Shown here piece after piece: positions 1 to 12,523 of a stretch of 64,000 nucleotides of DNA. Origin of the DNA: Trichaptum fuscoviolaceum (Eukaryota; Basidiomycota; Agaricomycetes; Hymenochaetales; Trichaptaceae). The position numbers and the translations under genes were made by a program. Every line of letters starts with the position of its first letter. Positions within the stretch are counted from its first letter, which is position 1. The notes under the pieces were generated by a model, which had not been told where the DNA came from, searched no databases, and saw only the letters and a program-made list of their open reading frames with translations. Location of the stretch: contig CAJSYZ010000005.1 of the NCBI GenBank assembly GCA_910574455.1, positions 7,006,001-7,070,000 on the forward strand, in the 5' to 3' direction.

Positions 1-1489
1 CGGCCGGAGCACTAAAGCAACTCCGAGTCTTCCTCATATCTCGTGATCGAGCGCTAGTACAACGTAATGAAGTAAAAGACGCCGGCAAGTCCTCCGTAGG
101 CAATGTAAGTACATGGAGAACCTCGAGGCTCGAATCCCTTCAGCGAGCGCACTAGGGAGGCGATCAGGACGCGAACAGAAACACGGCGGCTTGATTACTA
201 GCAGGACAAGACATGGCGGTATGTAGTGCACCCCGGCCCAATGTCGACGGACTACGATGTAGTAAAGCACAGAGAGTGCACTCTCAGGCTGTAGACGCGG
301 ACGGACGGACGGACCTCATCTCCGAGTCAGGCTCACACCGTGACGAGCACTAACAGTAGCTTGTATTTGACACTGCCGGACATCCTCGACCTTGCCATAT
401 TTGTGTATATGAGCCACATAAGAATTAAATCCACGTTCGTGATCTTGAACAAGGCAAGCAGGCAGGCAGGGAATTTGGCCAGATTCCCAGAACTGGCCAC
501 GACATTGGAAATGGTGTGGTGGGGAAAAGCCAGGGCCGGATGAGTACCTCTGGAGGAAAAGGAGACGCGAATGTTCAGCACCTCACGCATCATTTCAGCT
601 ATAAGCCTTGCAACGTGAACGAACGATCCATCGATGGCTGATTCTCGATCGGCTGTGCCATTTGCATTCTATCGTCATGGCCGACCTCCCAGCAGTCATT
701 AGCCCCTACACAGAAGGCCAGCATGCAAAACAAACCACTCACCCGCCAGTTCCAGCTCAGTGCGGGGAAGTTAATGTGCAGCCCGTATCATGGTTACGGT
801 AGGCTACCTAGGTCCTCCGGCGTTCATTTCAGCATCACAGGCGCAGCACGAGGCTTCATTTGCCGTACTTTTGGGTATGGTATTGCATTCTCCAAATCAG
901 TTAGCAGCAGCAGCCGTCGCTGTGTTCTCGTAATTCCTACGAACAGCCAGGATCCGAGCAAATTGCCATTTGCCCGACCTGAGCTCGCCCGCGGAGACGC
1001 AAGGGCCGGACTCAGGCTGTCGGACGACGGGGCACGGGCATGCACACTGCGTGAATGTGGGCCCAGGGGCTGCCCGTGAGCCTGCATGTGCATACAGTAA
1101 ATACGAGGTCGGAGACTGAGTCCGGACGCGGAAGCGAATGCTGGACTTCGATAGCGCTGTTTTGAGATCAGTCGTCAGTCTATTCGTTCCGAGAGATCGT
1201 CGGGAGGAAATGCATAATGGGAGGAAGAGGTGAGGCAGGATGAGTATGGCTTGATGTTGAACTTAAAAAGCGAGCGCGGGCAGTCACGTCACACGTGCTG
1301 TGACACTGGCATGTTCATTAAGAAAATCACACTCGGAAAGTATAATCCTCCATCCCAGGTACTTTCAAAAGCTGAGACGTGGACCATAGTACATAAACTA
1401 GTAGTTTGCATCTCACGACCCCATTCGTAGAGCAAACAAACCTAGGTAATATATAAAGTTCATGATACAACTTGGCCCGTGACAACGCT
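1..1489. other. Intergenic, no recognisable gene
   Basis: Only short overlapping reading frames on both strands, none with a recognisable domain. A short GGAC/ACGG tetranucleotide run lies near 299-314. This is the region downstream of the minus-strand DUF6533 pseudogene. Confidence 0.5.
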
Positions 1490-2302
1490 TCATTCCTGTG
1501 ATTCAATCCCACTTGACGTGCCCGCGCTGACACTCATAAGGTGCGTAGTCGACTTGCCACTGTCCTGCCCATGTTTCCCTCCGAACACGAGCCTCGACAT
1601 CGGGATGTCCGGCGTCTGCCCGTAGAACGCGCTGTTGCGGTTTCTCGACCCCTCTATGCGCAGGTCGATCGTCATCCTGTTCACCATCGTGCACACGAGT
1701 CTACAGAAGAGCACTTTTTGAGAAGAGGCGCTGTGAGAGAAGGGATAGGCGCTTATATGAGAGTCGGGCTGGAAAAAAGGACAGATCAGGATTTTTAAGT
1801 CCGTTGAAATATGACAACCTCACTTACATAGCTGTCGAGTACTTCAGTTCAGGCTTGACAAGGAAATACATATAGAGAGTGTCAGAGATTGATATGATAC
1901 ACAGTATATGCTCGCTGCTCACGGGTGCAAATATGACCATCGAGGCCCAAAGCAAGTTCGCAGAAAAAATGACACTGAATCACCCAACGGACTATCAGGA
2001 AAAGGGCTGCACGTCAGAACAGATGGAGCCCCACAAGTAGTAAACGACGCCTTGCGCAGCGACGAATGACTGCAGGCTTCGCTGCCCGCGAAGTTCTTTC
2101 GCGCGAGCTTGTACGAGCACACGCGCAACGATAAAGACGAATGCCGCGGTGTCGTATATGTTCTACATAAATAGGAAGGAAGCAGACTTCACATTTCCCC
2201 TGTCGTGTTCAAAACTTCAGCTGAGCCCTGGCATTTCTTTCTGGAATGAAGTGCTTACAGAATGTTAGCTGTCTCGTCGATGCACACTGAAAACCAGAAA
2301 TA

Positions 2303-2328
2303 TATGTATGTATGTATGTATGTATGTA
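2303..2328. repeat. (TATG)n microsatellite
   Basis: About six tandem copies of a TATG unit, located in what would be an intron of the DUF6533 pseudogene (between the exons ending near 2370 and starting near 2285). Confidence 0.85.
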
Positions 2329-2536
2329 GCCGTCGGTCGCATTTCTTCAAGAGTTCGGAAGCACTCACGATGCAGAGCTTCAATGCCCTCGCCACCAGGC
2401 GGCGGCTGTAAAGCTGCACAAGAAGTCAGGGAGCTGTCAGAACCGAAGTCGATCAGGAAAACGCTAAGGACTAACGGTGCGACCCGGGCGTTCCGTACAC
2501 CCAAAGGGCAACTCCGAGCTCAGCGGTCAGGTAGTA

Positions 2537-3161
2537 CAGTGGGGAAAGGCCGATTTCCGCAATTCCGAGCAGGCCGCAATTTTAAGCGTAAAACTCCGAT
2601 TTTAACAGTTCTGTTATGAAACCAAGGGAGAAACGCTTATTTATGCAATAAAAAAATTTCCGGACTTTTGTTTCAAATTTTTTCGGAGACAAAAACTTAA
2701 AATCTCCCGGATTGAGCTCGGATTGAATTTGAATGCTTTGAAATACTGTTCTGAAGCATTTCCGAGCATTTGCAAAAATCTTACCATCAAGGCTTTCCTC
2801 TTGGGGTATCAAGCTATTGGTCTCGGACATTTCCTGATGGGGTTCAAACCCGGGGAAAAGTAGGTCAAATTTCCAAAAAGTTAATGAGAAACCACCGGAT
2901 TGGTGAACAGAGTCAATTCCGAGTATTCCGAGCCCGTGGGAAAGCTATAAAAGGCGGTAAACACCAAATTTAGCAGCATGTTTCAAATTCTGAGGTCTCA
3001 TTTTTTTCGGAATACATTTTAAGAAAATCTAGTCAATAAGAATTGAAGATACAATGCATTAGAAAGCTATTTACATGGTTTCAGGGTCATTGATTAAAAT
3101 TTGTGTCAGGAGAAGAAATATATTTAGCTTCGGAATTGCTGGATGTGGCCTTTCCCCACTG
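2537..3161. mobile_element. 625-bp TA-flanked MITE (Tc1/mariner- or pogo-type)
   Basis: The ends are perfect inverted repeats of 15 bases, CAGTGGGGAAAGGCC at 2537-2551 and its complement at 3147-3161. After a 7-base mismatch-rich stretch they continue into a second matching 10 bases (GCAATTCCGA), giving a 32-base imperfect terminal inverted repeat. The dinucleotide TA stands directly outside each end (2535-2536 and 3162-3163), the target duplication expected of Tc1/mariner and pogo-like elements. The interior is AT-rich and has no long reading frame, so it is non-autonomous. Removing the element and one TA restores the reading frame of the host exon (ILITYYLTAEL), aligned with ILLAIYLIAEL-like sequence in the paralogue (ALLAIYLIAEL). 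The superfamily is inferred from the TA duplication and the CAGT terminus only. Confidence 0.88.
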
Positions 3162-4099
3162 TAGGTAATCAGGATCGCTCCCACAATCCTGCTCTTCTGG
3201 TACAGAGCGAATACGCTTAGAGGGGTTAACCAAGAAATTATGATCATCAGACTGGGGAACTGGCTGCACTATGCAGTGAGACACAAGGTCGTCCCCGTAC
3301 GTACCGAAGGCCCACGACGATCGATGGGAAGTATGTCAGGGGAACCCCGGCCGCGAAGGGGTAAAACGGCGCAAATCGGTTGCAGCTAGAATGCGATTCT
3401 TCAGAAGTCGAACGAGAGAAAGTCGGAGGGTGGTCACGGTCAAACTTACACCTATTGATTCAATAGTTAGATCTACAGAAACCAAAGATCTATAGTGAGA
3501 TAACTACCTCTGGTGTGAAGAGAGGAGAGAAGAAACCTGCGTATGTCTGTTTGATCAGAGGTCATGTTATGTGAAGGGTGAATGTACCGGCAAGGGCGAC
3601 ATAGAACACGAGAAGGGCATAATATCGATTCTGAAAGGGAAGATCGCTTTTCGACTCTTCGACTCTAAATAAGAGCTCTTGCTTACAAGAAAGAACAGGT
3701 ACGTGACTATGGACACATTCAGTATATGCATATGATCCGAAACGGTAATTGAAGTCGCTTGCCTAGCGTGAATTTACGTTTCCAGATGTGCTCAATCTGC
3801 ATAACTCTGTCAGTGAGATGTATGTAGCAGCATCGGATGCAAAATACCTCGTCGGGTAGCGTTAGGAAGTAATCATAAATGTTGGCTGAAAACAAAGCAA
3901 TGAATGCGCACTAATGGGACAAGAAGTTAGGCATTATCCCGTATACCAACTTTTCCTTTTGATACCTTAGTCCCTACACTGAACAAGAACAACGTTTGGT
4001 GCATATAAAATGAAAAAGAGAGCAACATGCTTACAGCTCGGGCCCAACCATCTCAAATATCCCGACGAGTTTCTGAATCTGAGCCGCCTCATCGGGCAT

Positions 4100-4876
4100 G
4101 TCGAGGTGCGCTTGATTACCGATAGGACAGCTGGATGGGAGAAAGGAATACTGTAGCTATCCGAAAAGCTTTACTAACGAACAATGCTGCGTTTCATATA
4201 CATGGATCCTGTACTGCAGGGCCTCAAGCTGTGGGATCGGCGTCTATCTCGTACTAGTAGGGGCAAGGTGATCACGGAAATAGAAAGTAGTAGGTGTTTC
4301 GCCAATCAGTGGCACAGATGATTTGACGACTGTGACTTCCCGTGTGTGTTTAGACATGGAAAACGTCTAGAAGATCCCGTCCCGTGTCGCCCAAAGAGCC
4401 GAGAATCATTGCGCAGCAGTAGCCTGAGTAACTTGGACCGTCACACCGGCGCGGATACAACGAGCCAACTTGAAACAAGACAAGTGCCGCTGTCGACTTT
4501 GATGTACAGGCGTCGATTTCAGCGCTAATGAACGCGGTTCGCTAAGTCAAGGGGTGTCTTCAGAATTGTTCATAGTGGAATGATGGGATCAAAATTCCGG
4601 TAGTTGATATGAGTATGACTGAGAAGATCAGAAGATCAACGGAAGTGGCAAAGTTGTAGTTCAGGAGTTCGAGCCCATGGTTCACTGCCAGTGCCAGGCA
4701 ACTTGATCCGGATTCAAGCTGGCTGAGTTCTCAGGGTCGTGCCAGTGGAGGGAGGTCTCATGATGAAGTCATTAGTAAATTTCTTCTCTTTTATTCAAGT
4801 ACAGAGCGAAATGTATCAGACCCTTTGGAGAAAAGAAAGTAGATACTTTGTAGCCTTGTGAGATCAAGGGCGAACA
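4100..4876. other. Intergenic spacer between the tandem DUF6533 copies
   Basis: Contains the promoter region of the broken copy and the 3' end region of the intact copy. A 60-codon plus-strand frame at 4346-4528 has no recognisable features and I do not call it a gene. Confidence 0.5.
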
Positions 4877-6812
4877 TTATGCTGCGTTGTCTTGGTCCCG
4901 TGATTCCGCCCCGCTTGATGTCAGTGTGCCCATGCTGGAGAATTTGTTTGTGTTCGACCTCAGTTTCCCGCCGAGCACAAGCCTTGACAATGGGATTTCT
5001 GACGAAGATTCATGTCCGTCGGATGCCATTTTGATCTTCGACCCTTCGATGCGCAAATCAATCGTCATCCTGTTCACCATCGTACACACGAGCCTGCAAT
5101 GACTTTTAGTGAAAGACACAATGAAAGCGAGGGGTACCGTAAAGGTCTCTTACGTGACAGTAGGGCTGCAATTCACACAGTTCAGACCTTCATACATAAG
5201 TATCGATAATATACCGAGGTTACTTACATAGCTGTCGCATACTTGAGTCCAGGCTACGTAGAAGCGTGATCGCATCAACATGTCATAAAGGTTCACTAGA
5301 TAGTCCCTTACAGGAGCAAATATCACCATCGAGGCCCACAGAAGATTAGCAGAGAATATTACGCTGTCAACAGACGTTATGGTGTGATACGATGTAATAA
5401 ATGATAAGGCCTTACAAGTAGTATACCATGCCCTGCGCAGCAATTAGGGTCTGCAGATTTCGCTGCCTGCGATATCCACTTGCTCGAGCTTGTACGAGTG
5501 TTCGAGCAACGATGAAAGCAAACATCACCGTGTCGTAGATAGCTTGCATAATCAAGAAGGTAGCAGACTTCACATTTCCCCTATTATGATGACAAGTCGA
5601 CAAACTTAACATATCCCTTTAAGTAGTATGAGTTATGCTTACAGGCTGTCAGCTGGTTCATTGATGCATACTGAGACAAGAATTTCAATGATAACCTTAA
5701 ACCATACGCATAAAATTACTCACAATGTAAAGCATCGATGCCTTCAGCCCCGGCAGGTATCTGTAAAGCTAAGTGATGTCACTGTTGTCAGAACAACGTC
5801 TTACAGAGCAGAATTTCAAGAAGGCAACACTGACGGTGAGCTCCGGGAGTTGCATAAATCCAAAGGGCGACTGCGAGCTCAGCAATTAGATAGATGGCCA
5901 ATAAGGCTCCCACGACCTTATTCCTTTCATAAAGAGCGAACACGCTACACATGTCAAAGAATGCATAGTAGGCTTGTGAGGTTATTTTCACGAGAGCAAC
6001 AGACTACAGTACCGGAGACTGATAACAATTGATGGAAAGTATGTCAGGGGAACTCCGGCAGCGAAGGCGTAGAACAGCGTAAAACGGCTGCAACTAACAA
6101 AGAGATTGTTCAGCACTTATATGTGTAAAAAGGAGCAAGATAACTTAGCATACACCTGTCGAGTGGTTAGTTTAGTCAGTTTGTTAAATCTTCTAGTAGA
6201 AGAGAATGGAACCGAAACTGACTTCAGGTGTGAAGAGCGGGGAGAAGAAGCCTTGAATCAGGACATTAGAACATTAACAAAAGTCCTCGGCGAGATACTG
6301 CACCAGCAAGAATGACACAAAGCACGAGCAGCGTATAGTATCGATTCTAATGTCTTAATTTAGTTATCAATTCCAAAGCTCCCCATTCAGCACGTACGAC
6401 AAAAAACAAATATGTTACTGTCGTGAAAATTTATAGTTAACCAGCAAACCTCGGATATTGGAAAATAGTTGCTTACCTAGCGTGAACTTGCGCTTCCATA
6501 CATGTTCAATCTACAAATCCTTGTCAAAGACCTCAGTATGAAGAAAATGCAACAACTTGCCTCGTCAGGAAGAGTTAAAATATGGTCATACAAGTTGGCG
6601 GCAAGGAGAGAGATGAAGGCACACTAATAACATAAGAGGTTAGACATAGGGTCGAGCTGCGACCTTTTATACACGGGCCTTTGTCCCTACACTAGAGTGA
6701 AGATAGAGTTCAGCATAATCTATGAAAAAGCAAACACTACTACTCACATCTCTGGTCCAATCATCTCGAAGGTCTTGGTGAGCTGCTGGGTCTGTGCGCT
6801 TGCGTCGGACAT
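4877..6812 (-). CDS. DUF6533 domain membrane protein, intact copy (16 exons)
   Basis: Function unknown; predicted multi-pass membrane protein. Exons (descending): 6812-6748, 6691-6679, 6623-6561, 6510-6477, 6417-6398, 6346-6304, 6251-6223, 6155-6154, 6093-6013, 5944-5835, 5768-5724, 5670-5643, 5580-5416, 5363-5312, 5253-5228, 5093-4877. These sum to 993 bases, that is 330 codons and TAA. The start MSDASAQTQQLTKTFEMIG matches the paralogue. DUF6533 is in the N-terminal quarter (LYDHILTLPDE / IEHVWKRKFTL, then FFVNRYYTLLVL). The central loop-helix reads RVFALYERNKVVGALLAIYL, and the last helix precedes the family-typical TMVNRMTIDLRIEG. The C-terminal tail is polar and cytosolic-looking. Three exons are micro-exons (13, 20 and 2 bases). 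Two introns appear to start with GC (6560 and 6678), the first with a good GCAAGT consensus, the second with a weak one. Helix number is estimated, not computed. Confidence 0.88.
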
Positions 6813-7510
6813 GTTCTGGCGTACCGGGTTCAGCGAACAGCGTTCCTAAAAGAAAGAGGAGATCCCGTAGAGGTCCATAAGTGCAATTCAGGCAATCTGC
6901 CCTCTTATACGTAGGGTCTGGGATGTGCACCGAGCATTAAGAACAATCATGAGACCGATAAGTGAAATCTTCTGAGATCAGTGATCGAGCCCGTTAAGAA
7001 CTATGCGCTTGGGACAAAGTCGACAAATGTAGAAATGTCACTGGCAGAAGAATGAGACATTTTGGGCGACATGCACCACTAGTACAGCGAACTGTAGCCG
7101 CGAGCAAGTGGAGTGTACAAATTCTGGGGATCTCAAGAAGAGATAGAACCAGTCATCTGGGGTTCTATAATTACGTATGAACAAGAGGTAAGAGCTCGAA
7201 ACACAGCACGAGTCGAGTGCATCATTTACTTCGGGAACGATGTTCTCAAGTTTGCAGTTCGGCTTGTGTGTAACTGATGGCTTTGGAGATTTGGAGATAG
7301 ACCATGAGCTTCAGATACTTTTGGAGGCAGACAGGTCAGTTTACTCAGAGAGATTCGTCTTTTTTTAAGCAGGAGAGGGTGGTAGTAGAGGTGTTGTGGT
7401 GAGAACTTAGAAGACGAGGATGGAGATAGGTAGGTTTGTCGTGAAGCCAAATAATGGCAAATAAACTTTACTTTTTGTTTCGTGTTCATCCTCGCTAAGT
7501 ACTACTCAAC
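6813..7510. other. Intergenic; no supported gene
   Basis: Upstream region of the intact DUF6533 gene. Minus-strand frames here (for example 7226-7489) have no recognisable domain or conserved start context. Confidence 0.5.
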
Positions 7511-8311
7511 ATGAGTAATGGCACCTTCTCGCGGTCTATTCGTATCTGCTCTTGGCTCGCCTTTCCCCCAAAGATAAGAACATTTCCATTCGCACCGTGT
7601 AAATCTTTTATCTCCAACTATGTTCGAGGAAGACAAGAACTTTCGACAGTTCACAGAGGAACACAATTTGAACACCGGTCAAGAGCTTTACTTCAAGAAC
7701 AACTATCCATGTCTCTGTGTCGAGTGGGCGGAAAAGGGGACGGAGGCGTAGATCTACAAGGCTGGTGGTGGTTGCCTGATAACAGGCCAGCGTCTGAGGC
7801 CGTCTCTCTTCAAGACGTTGACGGATGTTCGCGAAGGAGGATACGTGTTTTGGCACAGTGTAAGGCTGAACGGAAGAAGATGGGGCCAAACTACGTTCGC
7901 GAGATGGAGGGTGTTCTTCATAGATACGTGTATTCGATGAACAGAAATGCCCTGCTTCGTGAGGCAGACCCTATCGTTGCACTTCTTGTCTCGGAGTCAA
8001 CCTTCACTAAGGCGGCAGTCATGCGAGTTTTGTCGTCTCCTGTTCCATTTCTTTTGATCCATCTACCGCCTACCGAAGGGCCTTTGGACACCGAGGAACA
8101 CGATCGCGTCGGCTCTGCTTTATGGAATCCTGCGCTTAGCGGTGAGGATGGTGTCCTGAAAGGCGAGTTCGAACTTCGATGGGAGAGGCCGCTGTCGGCG
8201 CCGGGTACCAAGCCCACCGCTGTAAGCGATGGAAGACCTGGACTTTGGTGGAGAGGCGGGAAACTACGTAGTTGGACACCTGAAGAAGAGGGTGATGGCA
8301 CCGACGCATGA
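7511..8311 (+). CDS. Hypothetical protein, 266 codons
   Basis: A single uninterrupted frame of 266 codons, far longer than chance frames in this intron-rich region, so probably coding. The start MSNGTFSRSIRICSW is the first Met in the frame. The C-terminal half looks most protein-like, with YVREMEGVLHRYVYSMNRN, a hydrophobic PVPFLLIHLPP segment, an acidic stretch, then ELRWERPLSAPGTK and a Gly/Trp-rich tail. No domain is recognised. A second frame around 7620-7750 (starting MFEEDKNFRQFTEEHN) also looks natural, so the true 5' exon structure may differ. It lies tail to tail with the NAD(P)-binding gene on the other strand, about 100 bases apart. I infer no function. Confidence 0.45.
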   Translation: MSNGTFSRSIRICSWLAFPPKIRTFPFAPCKSFISNYVRGRQELSTVHRGTQFEHRSRALLQEQLSMSLCRVGGKGDGGVDLQGWWWLPDNRPASEAVSLQDVDGCSRRRIRVLAQCKAERKKMGPNYVREMEGVLHRYVYSMNRNALLREADPIVALLVSESTFTKAAVMRVLSSPVPFLLIHLPPTEGPLDTEEHDRVGSALWNPALSGEDGVLKGEFELRWERPLSAPGTKPTAVSDGRPGLWWRGGKLRSWTPEEEGDGTDA

Positions 8312-8411
8312 TACAGTATCTTGTAAGTCATGATTGCATTGCCGGGGTTTTATACCTCATATAGCTATTTTACAGGCTCACTTTGTTCAATGGGTAGTAC
8401 ATGATTATCTA

Positions 8412-9668
8412 TCACTCTTTCAAGGTTGCATCGACGTCTTCCTCTAGCGTGGCTTCTAACGATTGAGCTACCGGCTTCCATCCCATAGCAAACGCCCTGT
8501 TGGATACGCTCCTGGAGTTGGTGGCCCTGGAGGAAGGAAATCGTCATTACTTTCATTGAATGGGCGTAAAAGTTCGCGCACGTGTATCTTAGGGTATCAT
8601 CCCAGGATATGCTCACTGCCTGGGCATTATCGACAACACCTCTATCGTACAAGATAGGTGCGAGAGCCTTCGCGACGTCGCCCCACGCATGCTCTCCGAT
8701 GCTCCCGAAATAAAACTTTCCGAATGCTTTGTTTCTGTCCTCTCCTGACAGTGCGAGGTCGAGGATTAGGAGGTATAGATTCGAAAGGTCGTTGATATGT
8801 ACCTAAACGGGAACATCAATCTCGACGGTGCCACGACCCAGCAGCACCCGACGCACATTCATCCATCTGTTGGTTCCTTCACCGACGTAGACGGTCTGCT
8901 TGCGCCTAACAGCGGCACGAATCATGTTTGGCACTTGCGAAGATATTTGTCTGACTGGTCCACCTCCGACTCCGTATACTGTTGATGGTGCAATTATGTA
9001 CCCAGATATATCACCTCTCTCATCCGCTTGGAAGATCCTGTGGATCTGGTTATTTTCATCACGTCCTAGGAACGATGGTAGCGACTTACTCGAGATCTAT
9101 CAATCGATGTGGTTGCGTCTTCTTAATGGAACGAATATCACTTTCATCATTATCCTGTTTGATTCCGCTCAGCTCGCGGGTGACGAATAGATATATAACA
9201 TGGGAGATCGTTACATTCCATATTTTCTTTGCTTCATCCGTGAAGCTTCCCCTTGCATTATCAGATACTACTCCAGTTCCGCTTGTGTGGATCAAGATAG
9301 ATTGCTTCCCACCCTGTAAATGAGTTTTGAGTCCTGCGATGATCGCTTTTGTCAACGGTAAATCATCCGAATCCGCTGCGTTCAGGACGATGTCCGCTGC
9401 AGAAGCAGCCGTACGTATTTGCTCCAAGTCGGTGTGAGAGCTCAAGATAACTTCGTCAGCTCCTGCAGCTTTCACGGCACCAACGTCTGCTTTTGACCGA
9501 ACCAGTGCTGATATCCTAATATCAGGATGTGCACTTCGTATTGCGACCAAAAGGGCGCCTCATAAGAAGAAGGTGAGTCAGGTCTTCAGCATTGACTAAC
9601 AATGTACGAAAATACATACCACCTATATATCCTGTCGCACCAAGCAGAAGCACGTTTAAGACCGTCAT
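8412..9668 (-). CDS. NAD(P)-binding Rossmann-fold protein (NmrA/epimerase-like)
   Basis: Putative atypical short-chain dehydrogenase/NAD-dependent epimerase; substrate unknown. The N-terminus MTVLNVLLLGATGYIGG is the dinucleotide-binding GATGYIGG loop. It is followed by LVAIRSAHPDIRISALVRS and, after a charged helix, DIVLNAADSDDLPL. The middle has a Ser/Thr-rich turn (ILIHTSGTGVV). A later exon reads GYIIAPSTVYG, the position of the SDR-type Tyr motif, and then a Gly-rich GVGGGPV turn. The C-terminal part reads RWMNVHINDLSNLYLLI and ends in GWKPVAQSLEATLEEDV-DATLKE before TGA. Introns are about 50-75 bases; one follows the GYIGG motif immediately, one ends with ATCCACAG before IFQADERGD, and the last begins with GTGCGC near 8585. 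Full length is about 340 residues, normal for the family. The fold is confident, the specificity is not. Confidence 0.82.
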
Positions 9669-10631
9669 GCCTATGAAACTGTTTGAAGTGTATGGTTGTA
9701 AGCAGCAACAGCCTGAGAGCTGGGAACGTCCGAGTCTCTCTATTGTCGCAAGACGGCTGAATTGAGAAGACAGTTCAAGTCTCTCAGGCCACACTCAGGC
9801 TGGCAGCTGTGATAGGTAGGAATTTCAGGTTCCCGACTCGAAGCTCCTCACGTCATGATTCTCTCGTCAAGTGTAAAGTAACGAACATCTTGCGAAGCGG
9901 AAGCTCCTGTTATTGAAAAGGCCCTATGTACAAGTCCACTGATAGTTTCATATCAGCCAAAATTACCAAAAGAAATTGCAGAGGTCTATGAAGATAGTTG
10001 ACAATGGTCGGCAAACATTATGAGATTGATAGACTTTACTGTGCGATGTCGAATGAAAGAATGGAGTTCAGTGGTTATTTCTGGCGTAGTATGGATATGG
10101 CATGAGGAGAGATGCGTGGGTGCCAGTGTCAGTGTCCGAGGTCCCACTGGCAGCGCCTTCAACCAAGTTGAACTGTGAAGGCGCAACATTCCGAGACGGC
10201 TACCAGCTAATATTACACTCTCCTCATCATAATATATGTGCAAGATGCTAGTAAGTGGCGTTTACGCCAACTACTCACACTAATCTGTAACGCGAGGAGC
10301 TGAAGCTTTTTCGAAGAAACAGAATTAATATTGTGCATTCCGTAGTAGTAGGTGACATCCTATACTTGACATTGAACCGTCACTGCATTTTCCGACAGTA
10401 ATCAAGAACCTTATGCTTAATATCTAAAGGTGAGCAAGTGCCCAGTCCTGCGCTAACAGTATATTATTTTCCCCATCTCTGATCTCAATTGTCAATAACA
10501 GTCTGCTACACATACATATGTACTGGTACATATATTCACTACAAAGGCCGGTTCACAGGCGCAGAATCTCAGTACACCAAGACTAAATCCACATCTCTCT
10601 TCTGATACGTCCGCACTGTATTTGTATGTAT
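9669..10631. other. Intergenic; no supported gene
   Basis: Promoter region of the NAD(P)-binding gene and 3' region of the subtilase. Only short frames without recognisable features; moderately AT-rich near 10480-10660. Confidence 0.5.

Positions 10632-12523
<1,892 letters not shown>

Larger units (their letters stand above)
1490..4099 (-). pseudogene. DUF6533 multi-pass membrane protein, broken copy
   Basis: Paralogue of the intact gene at 4877-6812, with the same exon order. The start at 4099 reads MPDEAAQIQKLVGIFEM, and a 13-base micro-exon (3966-3978) and a 20-base micro-exon (3687-3706) follow. The DUF6533 signature reads YDYFLTLPDE then IEHIWKRKFTL. Later parts include NRYYALLVF, a Val-Cys junction needing a 2-base exon (3450-3451), and the C-terminal core TMVNRMTIDLRIEG ending at a TGA (1490-1492). 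Two lesions break it. A 625-bp inverted-repeat element sits inside the exon encoding VGAILITYYLTAEL. In the exon starting GNVKSASFLFM a TAG (2163-2165, minus strand) replaces the Gln codon of the intact copy. Reading resumes in frame after both, so decay looks recent. DUF6533 proteins are predicted seven-helix-like proteins of unknown function, expanded in Agaricomycetes. An alternative is that this is a segregating null allele rather than a fixed pseudogene. Confidence 0.85.

Noticed and set aside
2838..2858. GGTTCAAACCC inside the MITE, resembling a box B, suggesting a SINE
   Set aside because: The element has clear terminal inverted repeats and a TA duplication, and no box A or tRNA-like 5' part; the match is likely chance.
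7608..7889. 93-codon and neighbouring 137-codon minus-strand frames opposite the 266-codon gene
   Set aside because: Shadows of the longer plus-strand frame; no features of their own.
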